NCBI GenBank assembly: GCA_029449245.1 | Contig: JANATF010000008.1 | Location: forward strand, 1,550,001-1,614,000 | DNA length: 64,000 nucleotides | From: Mortierella alpina | Taxonomy: Eukaryota > Mortierellomycota > Mortierellomycetes > Mortierellales > Mortierellaceae | Reading direction: 5' to 3' | In this document: piece by piece, positions 55,749 through 64,000 of the stretch | How positions within the stretch are numbered: the first letter of the stretch is position 1 | Layout of the letters: each line of letters begins with the position of its first letter | Program-made: the position numbers and the translations under genes | Notes under the pieces: generated by a model | What the model was told of the DNA's origin: nothing | Database searches by the model: none | The model's input: only the letters and a program-made list of their open reading frames with translations

Positions 55749-58700
55749 CTATGCATCCTCTGCACTGGCCATGGTCACGTCCTTGTCCTCCGTCGCTGTG
55801 CTGGCGGTGGCAGTGGTGGTGTAGATCTTCCTCTCGGTGCTGTCCTCCGTTGCCGGTACTGTCGCTACGCTCGTCGTCACTCCATGCTTCGCATCCTCGG
55901 GTCCCTCAAGGAGCCACTTTTGGAATGGTGCGTCGAGTTCCGCCTCATCCGATTCCTGGTCCTCCAGAGTCGACTTCAGCCACGCCTGCATCTTCTCCAG
56001 ACGCTTACTCCGGCCCTCATTCAGCTTCTCCCGCGACAGACCCGCTCTCTTGCGCATGAAAAAGTCCTCCGTTTCACTGACAAAGAATATCTTGTAAGTA
56101 TTGATGCAGATCTTGACCTCCAGCCCACTGTGCGTGATCACATCCAGGTTGGGCTCATCCGGGACAACCGCTGGCAGATTTCTCTTGATGAATGTGGGGA
56201 TCGTGGACGGGATCACACCCTCCGTCGGCGTCAACAGAACGTAGCTGTCAATGTAGTAGCCCCACTTTTCTTCCGAGGAAATGGCTGTGTCCAGAGTGTA
56301 GTCGTTCTTGCTCAGCAATTGAATGCTCATCGCCGCAACATCCTTTGCCTACAACGTTTGCAAAAGTATACGGTAAGTAAAGCGAAAAATATCAAGTAGA
56401 AAAAACAGAACCCCTTCTCAGCTACATACGTATTCGATCTTATACAGGTTTTCATCGCCAACAACAGCATCCGCCTGCATGCGGTAGATAATCTGCTGCC
56501 GCCTGCTGTTCTTCTCATGCAGGCGATCCTTGACAAACATGGCAATGAGCTCGTTGCACCGCTGATCCGTGACAATAGTGTGCACCTAAAATGTTAAAAG
56601 GAGTCAGTGGAAAATTCACTTGGCACAGCTACCAGATCGCAATCAGACAGAAGGTTGTAGTGGAACGATACGTACGTTCTTGAGCAACGAGCCAATGACC
56701 TTGTCCAAAGTGAACAAGATGTAAGCCTTTGTTGGGAAGATGTAACGGGCGCGCTCCTCAAATATACCCGCCTCCATATCGCCTTCAAAGACCTTTTGAA
56801 GCATCTCAAAGACCTTGACATATCCACTACCGGGCTCACTATTCATATCCGCTTCGCCTAAAATTGAATAGAGATTCGTGTCAATCATAAGAACGCCGTG
56901 GTCGTGCCGAGATGGACACAGCAGTTCCAATTTGTTACCCTCAGGATCTTGCAGGCCCAGATCAATGGCAGCTGTGTTTGAAGACTTGCGTTCCGAAGAC
57001 GTCTTGTTCGACTCTGCTGCGCCCGTCTTGATGGTTTCCAGGCGCGTGTACACAAGCTAAATAGAATAAAATGCACGACACACGGGCTATTGTTAACATG
57101 CGTTCCTTATCGTGTCCGTGTGCCATCCTGAACTTCAATTTCCATGGGAGATGTCACTTGCCTGGTACAGGCGGAAAAAGCAGTAGTATGTAGTGTTTCC
57201 GAAAAAGTTGAGCGCAGTCCGTTTTGCCTTTGTTGATGCAGGGGCACCCAAGCTGGTGGGTTTGACATCATAGTTGCCAACCTGGATCCATGTGTTGCTG
57301 GGTGAAACGGCTCTGGGCTGGTCTTTATCAGCCGCTACGGGAACGCGAGGGCCTGTTACTGAGATCGCATCATCCTTGGGTTCAACCTTAACCTGGGCCT
57401 CTCCTTGCTTAGCTGCTGTGTCTGACGAGGGTACGAGGTCATCGTCACCCTCCATCACGACATCATCATCATTCATAAGCTGGCTGTCCAAACAGAAGAA
57501 CTGAGGGACAAACTCTTTGACAAAGCTCTCCATCTTTTCCCGGTCGCTGTTGACAAAAGAGGGTTGTCTCTCCAGGCTCGAGAGAATGAGGCTGTTGGTG
57601 TCGCGGAACAGACTAGCATCCTTGAAGTGGAACTGGAACTGGTAGCGTGGGCGGACTGAGGGTACAAGTCGTCTGTCGATCTGGTCCCGTCGAATGGTCT
57701 CGATCTCTGTCACAAGTGACTTTGAAGTAATGAACTTTTTGTCGGTTGCCTTGAAGGTCATACCCTGGTGATCAAGCGCCTTGTAAAAGTTCCTTGAGTC
57801 CAAATCGCGCCACAACTTGTTCCAGTCGCGCTAAGTTGCCATATTTCCAGAGTGTCATCATTAGTTATTACACTTGGACCAGTTCCTGACCTGGAGAACA
57901 GCGTGTTCACATTGCTTACCTGTGCTTTCTTCCACTCCTCGTCCTTTTGCTTCAGTCTCTTAAGGACTACAGGGACTGCGATGGCAGGGTTGTTGTGAAG
58001 GGCATCAATGACCTCAGCGCCACGTTCATTGTCGTAGATCTTCTTGATGATGCGTTGGTAGATGGTCTTTGATGTTCCACCAAGTCCCTCAGGGAGCTTG
58101 AACCGGGCGCGCTCATCCAGCGACATGGTTTGAATCTTCTTGGCGATGGGCTCCAGGAGGGCAATCGTGTTCAGATTCGCCTCGATGTTCATGTCGAACT
58201 CGTATCGCTCCTCCTCACACTTGTGCAGCGCCTCCTCGTACTGATTCTTCTTGTGAGGCATAAATCCTTCGCCCTCCACGTTCCAGTTTGGATGAGACGC
58301 CCAAACATCGTTCAGCACCTCCCAGCACATCTCATCTCGTCCGGTGCAGGGTAACATTGTTTCCTGAAAAGGGCGAAGCAGAGCAGAGTTAGTCTCACAA
58401 ACGTCCACTCTGATAAACATCTTATTACAGAAACATCAAAACAGGCGGACGGCTTACACTTTTTGGCAGCAGACGATAGCTCTCTCCGTATCTCCGGCAA
58501 GTACTTAAATCGACCTTGTGGCGGGGAGCGGCAACGTTCTCGATAACCTCGTCCTTGCCATCCCATCCAACAAACGCCTTAAACCACTCCATAAGCTCCT
58601 TATTGGGCGAAAGGAAGGTTTCCACCTTCTCCACAAGAAGTTTGCGGTCCAAAATGTCCTGACTGAAGAGATTAATGAGCTTGAGGAACTCGTGATAAGT

Positions 58701-61079
58701 CTGCTTGTTACCCAAGAACTTCTTGACACGGTCAAAGAACGCAAGCTCCTCCACACTGGCAGGATTTTTCGTAATCATGGCAGATTGTGTAGCAGGGATG
58801 GGGGGTGAGATGCCGCCGCTCTCGTTCCTGTGGTCCTGCTTTAGGCGCTTCTTGTTCGATCCGGGAACACCTTCAGGCATGGGTCTATCTCCTGTACCGG
58901 TGGTAGGTCTCTTCTTTTTGCTCACACCAGGCATGGCGGGAACCTGAGCCATCTGTGGCCCCTTCTTGGAATACATGTCGCTCGAAGGCGGGCTCGGGAA
59001 CTCGCCGACTTGTAGCGGAGTAAAGCCATCCATGAAAGTCCGATCGTTAGTCAAGCAAAACACTTTTTTTTGAGCTTCAAAAAGCCATCAGTTATTCATT
59101 GCATCGCGACTCGACAACTCACCAGCCATGCCATTGCTAAGAGTGGTGATAGTGGGCATCGACCTTGGGGCTGGGGCAGGAGTTGATGGCTGCGGCATCA
59201 TCTCATCAAACAGGTCTGGGTTGGGAGGGTTGCCATTTTCAGGTAAGAATTGCTTGAACTCATCCAAGAGGTCGGGTGCATTTTTGAACAACAACGTGAC
59301 ATGAGAGTACACCTGGGCATATATGAAGTGGTAACATCGATTGTGTGAGCAACGTCGGATAGCGACTGGAACCTGACAGACATGATCATGATCTATGTGG
59401 CCTTACATCGGTGATAGGCTTCATTTCTTTCTGGTACGCCTGCAACAGCTCCAAGAACTGCTTGTACGTCTCTGGGTCACTTGAGAACCGATTCTAGCAA
59501 AAGCAGCAAAATATAGGCCATGTTACTATGACACGTACTTGTAATGAGCCCGTGCAGCTTTGTGTGTACACCAGTAATAGAGCCATACCTTGATCTTATG
59601 CACATAGTTAATGGCGTGGTTAAACTCGACAGGTGTCTTCTTGCTGTTGGCCGCGCTCTGTGGGCCTGATGGACCCATGGACTGGGACGGTGGCTGAGCC
59701 ATGTATCCGGGCGAGTTGACAGGAGGCAGCTGAATCTGCGAGATGGATGGGATGGAGGGCTGGTATCCACTGCCTTGCTGCATGTGGTAGGACGATTGGT
59801 TGTAGTGAGAAGGTGCGGATGGGGGCAGTCTCTCCGGGATGACAATGGGTCCTCCCATCTGCGTGGTCGTGTGGCCCGAAGGCGTGGTGACTCTGATCAT
59901 GTTGGCTTCATTGGCGCTACTGAGACACTCAATACGGTATCCAGGAGGCAAGAAGGTGTTGAATCCAGATATCAGTGTAGGGTGTCCCTTGAACAGGGTC
60001 GACACGCGTTCAATGACGCCCGGAGTGTCGATGCTACATGAGCACAGAGGAGATAAGTGACACGTTACTTTTACAGATCCCTCCCTCTTAAAAGCCACCG
60101 TACATGGAATTGACGGCAGGTAGGTGGCCACATAAGCATTGCACTACTTACTTCTGGCTCTTAAAGTCCTTCATTATATCCAGGAAGCGGTTGTAGACAT
60201 CTGGCTGGTCCTGAAACTGCACCTTGACCTGGTCAAGGTATGACAGAGCGTCTCTGACATTTAGTGGGCGATAATTGCTTGCAGCAGATGACGCGGAGGC
60301 TGGTCCTCCACTGGGGGCTGGGGGTGTCTGCTGGGAGGGGGGAGGTGGAGGGGGTGCGCCTTGTCCTGGCCCTGGGCCTGGTCCTGGGCCTGGTCCAGCC
60401 GCATTGCCGGACGGCGGCGGATTGATCGACGACGACATGTGTGAGCTGGGGTGGGGACCGTGCGGGTTCTGCACTGGGTGGGGCGACGGCGCCATATGTG
60501 ATAGCTGAGGAGATGACGCCATGTGATGGTGATGACCATCCGGGGCTTTATGGCTTGGAGGCGGGCCGTGGGACGACGGCGGCATGATGGCTGATGGATG
60601 TGGGCTGCCTCCGTGCACGTTACTCAGTGAGGGGCTTGTCGGCGCGCGCGAGGATGGCATCGATGGACCGGATCTTGGGGGTGGGCCTCCCACGATGGAC
60701 ATTGGTGGTGGAGGAAGAACAGGTCCTCCTTGACTGGGAGGATGCTGGTCTGGTCCTTGAGATCCTCCAACGACGGGTGGCAGATGATGAGAATAAGGCG
60801 ACGCCGAAGGATGAGGTGGCATTGATCCTGACGGCGATCTGTTTATCCGGTTCGATGCATCCACAGACGGGTTACAGTTAGTACGCTGATCAAAAAGAGA
60901 TGCTTGATGCGAAAAAGGGGGGCTTGTGCGAAGGTGGGAGCCAAGCGACCATGGCGGGGTGGGGGGTTCTAGAGGGACTGTGCAGGCGGGGGGTCATGGA
61001 CTTACGAATACCCCTGCGGGCCAGGGCCGCGCGACCATTGAGGCTTTTCCTCGGAAGGAGGAGGAGGCGGAGCGGGCAT
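55749..61079 (-). CDS. SIN3: Transcriptional corepressor Sin3
   Basis: Eleven exons: 61006..61079, 60152..60838, 59589..60033, 59407..59493, 59123..59312, 58458..59008, 57920..58363, 57162..57830, 56676..57056, 56430..56585 and 55749..56348 (1427 aa). Sin3 is the scaffold of the Rpd3-type histone deacetylase complex in the nucleus. PAH1 is at about 213-285 ([20 protein letters not shown]), PAH2 at about 387-460 ([20 protein letters not shown]) and PAH3 at about 578-645 ([20 protein letters not shown]). The deacetylase-interaction domain follows ([20 protein letters not shown], then [15 protein letters not shown]), and a long conserved C-terminal region closes the protein. The first 200 residues are Pro/His/Ser-rich with a GP repeat. 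Intron 8 needs a GC donor (CAG|GCAAGT); intron 1 carries a perfect TACTAAC branch site. All phases close. Confidence 0.92.
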
Positions 61080-61584
61080 GGCGGCACTTGGTGGTGGTGG
61101 TGCTGGTGGTGAAGAAGTGTGCACGACTCTGGGTGAGGACGAGCAGATGCGGAAGCACTACAACAGTCTTGCTGCCGCGCGTTTTTCTTTTTCTTTGTGC
61201 GGCTAAAAGGGTGCGCTGAGGCAGTGAAGAGCCAAAACGAGCAGAGCACTACAAGAACGAGGGAGGTGGATTCAAAGCGCGCTGGGAGGGAGAGGCCCTA
61301 CGGCGGTGTGCTGGGAGAGTGATGGGCGGGTCAGGACGGCGCTCTGGCGCGAAGCGGTGGGCAGGGTGGAGCGTGGGAGGACAGCGGATGTCTTGGCGGG
61401 CAAAGGACAGGATTGGCGATGGAAAAAACAAAGAAATCGAAAAGAGAAAAAAGAGGAGGGGCGGGAGGGGGAGGAAAAGACGATGCTTCGCGAAACAAGA
61501 AAGGGCTGACCACTCTCTCTCGCTCTCTCTGCTCGCAGGGAGCGAGTGGACTGCTATGTGATGTGGGTGGCTTTAATTAATGGC
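61080..61584. other. SIN3 promoter and uL5m 3' flank
   Basis: The interval between SIN3 (starting at 61079) and the uL5m stop codon is purine-rich on the plus strand from 61420 to 61510, that is C/T-rich on the SIN3 coding strand. No gene is seen. Confidence 0.4.
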
Positions 61585-62646
61585 TTAAGGGCTGGCTTTA
61601 TGAACAAGTGCTGCTACTGCTGCGTCTGCGGTCTTGCTGGGAGCAGCGGGCGAGGCAGTGGGTGTGTCCTTTCGGGCCACACTAGACTTCTGGAAGGGCA
61701 GGTTGAAGCCGCTCATCAGTAGCCGCGCATCCAGATTCGTGTATGCAGTTGTGTTGAACGTGATGTCGAATCCTGTCATGCGTGGGTACATATCAAAGTT
61801 ACTTTCGATCTCGGGGAACAGCGACAGCGCGGAAGGCGGGAATCCCATTCCAATGTTGCCGGTGCCATCGCCCGCTCCTTCTGGCAGACCGGGCCACTCC
61901 TTCATCTTTGGCAGGACGACCTCTACAAGCTTGTCCAGAAACTGAAACATCTTGTCGCCTTTCAGTGTAACTCGACATCCAATTGGCATTCCTACAAAGG
62001 ACAGTGCATTGTGCGTTAGTATCAGTGGATTTTCCCTCTCCACATTTCATCCACCAAACACGGCCAGGATTCTCGATCAACTACCTTTTCGCAACTTCCA
62101 GTTATGCACGCCCTTCTTTGCGAAAATGACCTCCGGTGTCTCTCCCGTGATAGACTGGATAGCCATGACCCCGCTTAATAGGTTGTACTTGCTCGTAATG
62201 GCCTCCTTCATCATGCAGTGAATGTCGATCTTCATCAGCTCTGGGACTTCTGTAGGTGATGACGGTCTTGGCGCTGGCTTGAGATGCCTGTTGCCCTTGA
62301 GCTCCACCTTGACACCCTCAGGGATTGTCCTCTTCTTCTTGTGGTGATGCTTGTACGAAGCAATCATGATATCCTCCTGAAGAGTAGTGCTGTAGTGTTC
62401 TCGTAGTCTGCTGAGACCCGTGGTATATATTGATGCTGACGGAAGCACCCTGTTTTCTGGAGCACTTTCCTGGGCATGGCTACAACTGGCATTGTGGCTC
62501 TTCTTTTTAGAGTCGCCAGCCGGAGGGCTGATCGTGGACTTGAAGCGGATCTGCAAGAGAGGGATCGCATTGTAGATTGGCGAAGTCTTTGGAAGTAATC
62601 CGAGGTCCAGCGATCGAACTGCTGAAGGTCGAATCCTGATTAGCAT
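61585..62646 (-). CDS. Mitochondrial large-subunit ribosomal protein uL5m (MRPL7 type)
   Basis: Exons are 62085..62646 and 61585..61991 (322 aa). It is a bacterial L5-type protein of the mitochondrial 54S subunit near the 5S-rRNA-equivalent site. The L5 core reads LREHYSTTLQEDIM near residue 75, then VPELMKIDIHCMMKEA, LLSGVMAIQSITGETPEVIFAKK, and in exon 2 MPIGCRVTLKGDKMFQFLDK, FDMYPRMTGFDITF and NTTAYTNLDARLL. The first 40 or so residues are basic and hydrophobic (MLIRIRPSAVRSL), a presequence. The ATG at 62646 is chosen over in-frame upstream ATGs because only it exposes this presequence. A C-terminal Ala/Lys tail of 30 residues is unremarkable. Confidence 0.87.
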
Positions 62647-62685
62647 GGCGGCAAGAGGAATGTGTACGTTTGAGTTAGATCGGAA

Positions 62686-62720
62686 AACAGGCATACAAAC
62701 AGGCATACAAACAGGCACAG
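62686..62720. repeat. Tandem ACAGGCATACAA repeat in a bidirectional promoter
   Basis: About two and a half direct copies of a 12-base ACAGGCATACAA unit lie in the 212-base spacer between uL5m (minus) and the phospholipase gene (plus). Confidence 0.7.
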
Positions 62721-62858
62721 TCCGCCCGTTGTGACTGGCCTTTGAGGTAGCGCCACCACGTGGTGGTGACCCTTGGCGGCCATGGCTTTTAGGCTTCTTC
62801 ACCATTACCTTTGCATTCTTCATACCTCCAACTTTCGTACGACTCGCCATCCCTCGCC

Positions 62859-64000
62859 ATGAAGTTGGGATTCGACACAATGGGCACCATGCTCACATTC
62901 ATGTTCGCACCTTGGGGAGCATTCGCGCTGCAGATACCCTTTCAACGGCCCGTCAAAAACAGCTATAAGCACAGTCCACCTTCGCCTTCCGCCAACCTCA
63001 CGCCTTACAGCACTGCCTGGGTGCAGGAACTCCAGCTCATCTTCAATACATTCGGAGTGGCAGCAAACGATACCTCTTGTCCCACTGAAATCCCAGAATG
63101 GTCATGCCAGCCATACTCACTATCAGACAGCGATTTCATTAAACCGACCAGCGTTTGGCGTCTGCGGCCACATGTACGTAAGCCCCCGTACCAAGCTTTC
63201 CGATCACAGCAACCACACTATATTGACCACCACTTCATGCACTCCCTTATAATAGGATATCAAGGCAGTGGTGTCGATTGGCGACAGTATTTCTGCTGGA
63301 TTCGCCATGGAGACCGGTAACGATGAGTTGCACAGTGTTTTCAAGATCGCTTGTGCCGGAAGCCTAATCAAGGCATTGACTGACCGCGCTTGTTGATAGC
63401 CCGCCCTCCATTCGCGATTGTGCTGGAATACAGGGGTAAAGTGTTCTCTGGAGGAGGGGATGCCGGCGACTACACGCTAGCCAACTTCTTGAAGACCTAC
63501 ACCAAGCATATCAAAGGAAGCCCCTCTGGCTTTACTCTTCCTCTTGGTAAGCGGCATTTTCAACTTTGCATGAACGCGTGGCATGTTGCTAGGGACTGAC
63601 ACATGCTCATGCCTTGTATCCTCTACGCCCCATACCCCCATCAATATGGCTAATCCCTGGCTTGGTTCCGTAACCAGCGCACGGCAAGGGCCTCAACACT
63701 GCGGTAAGCAACACCTTCGCACTCGTACACATTCTTGCATCTCATAGCATGATCCTCCCCATTCACTTTTGCTAATAGCACACGCGTGATCTACCCCAGA
63801 GCATTGGAGACTCTAATGTGTCTATTGATTATAACGATGCACCTAACACGGACTTAATAGGTGAGTGGAGCCATCGCTCAAACTTTAAGTTCTCAAATCG
63901 AGCGCTTACATTGGCAATTTGGAGCCGGTGGACCCTATCACAAGCATAAGAAGGAATGGAAGCTCGCTACGGTCTTCATTGGCGCCAACAACCTATGCGC
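62859..64000 (+). CDS. Phospholipase B-type GDSL/SGNH esterase, 5' part only
   Basis: Exons are 62859..63173, 63256..63316, 63400..63546, 63678..63703 and 63861..>64000; the gene runs off the window. A signal peptide (MLTFMFAPWGAFALQ) starts at 62859. SGNH block I is VVSIGDSISAGFAME with the catalytic Ser in GDS. The plasma-membrane phospholipase B1 signature follows: LEYRGKVFSGGGDAGDYTLA, then GKGLNTAVSGAIAQTLSSQ, and block III FIGANNLC with its Asn. The small 26-nt exon 4 and the acceptor at 63860 are needed to join GKGLNTA with VSGA. The enzyme would hydrolyse phospholipid acyl esters at the cell surface or outside. The C-terminal His block is beyond the edge. Confidence 0.82.

Noticed and set aside
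63704-63860. An exon at 63779-63860 (starting HTRDLPQ) in the phospholipase gene
   Set aside because: It fits the splice grammar, but the next in-frame block would need an intron of about 25 bases. Using the acceptor at 63860 instead joins GLNTA to VSGA, the family sequence.
1-64000. CRISPR arrays, insertion sequences, bacterial operons, rRNA or tRNA genes
   Set aside because: The genome is eukaryotic. I saw no regularly spaced repeats and no tRNA box A/box B pair or rRNA core sequence, though short tRNAs could be missed by eye.

Overview
The window is nuclear DNA of a filamentous fungus, most likely an early-diverging Mucoromycota/Mortierella-type lineage. The support is dense genes with many short GT-AG introns (about 70 inferred), pyrimidine-rich promoters, a divergent FTR1-FET3 iron pair, an N-terminal-histidine LPMO-like secreted protein, a small GPI-type cysteine protein, and retained dynactin Arp10 and CSA genes. 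The lineage call is inference. Exon boundaries were read by hand from splice sites, reading phase and protein family motifs.

Layout: 1-1048 is the 3' end of a USP12/46-like ubiquitin hydrolase. 2949-4613 is a cysteine-rich membrane protein. 4886-6811 (-) is a gag-like protein with four unusual zinc knuckles. It is divergent from 7048-8460 (+), an Alba-domain protein with a Q/S-rich extension. 8535-10621 (-) is a divergent cystathionine beta-synthase, head to head with 10809-12469 (+), CSA/ERCC8. 14389-15389 is the LPMO-like protein. 16386-18920 is a flavin monooxygenase whose FAD motif is split over micro-exons. 19113-20048 (-) is a Gly/Tyr-rich secreted protein. 20722-21502 (-) is complex I subunit NDUFA7. 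21671-23547 is a Sun-family RNA m5C methyltransferase. A possible decayed F-box/LRR fragment follows.

The central block is an iron-uptake unit. FTR1 permease (24572-25811, -) and FET3 ferroxidase (28829-30719, +) diverge from a 3-kb spacer holding five ATCTGATAA sites. A sixth site of the same class (ATCAGATAA) lies in FET3 intron 1, the expected signature of a GATA-type iron repressor. Downstream are ribosomal protein eL38, Arp10, and a six-exon NADH glutamate synthase (35644-42999, -) with a 3.5-kb upstream region.

The right part carries a GMC oxidoreductase (46469-48220, -), a GPI-type secreted protein (49927-50986, +), a mitochondrial dynamin/Fzo-like protein lacking the P-loop lysine (51066-53658, -), NAD(P)H-hydrate dehydratase (53881-55571, -), the SIN3 corepressor (55749-61079, -), mitochondrial ribosomal protein uL5m (61585-62646, -), and the 5' part of a phospholipase B-type GDSL enzyme (62859 to the end, +). 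Four introns in four different genes need GC-AG splicing. Most of the window is ordinary chromosomal gene content. The points that deserve a second look are the GATA-site cluster, the zinc-knuckle gag relative, the micro-exon string and the P-loop-less dynamin relative.
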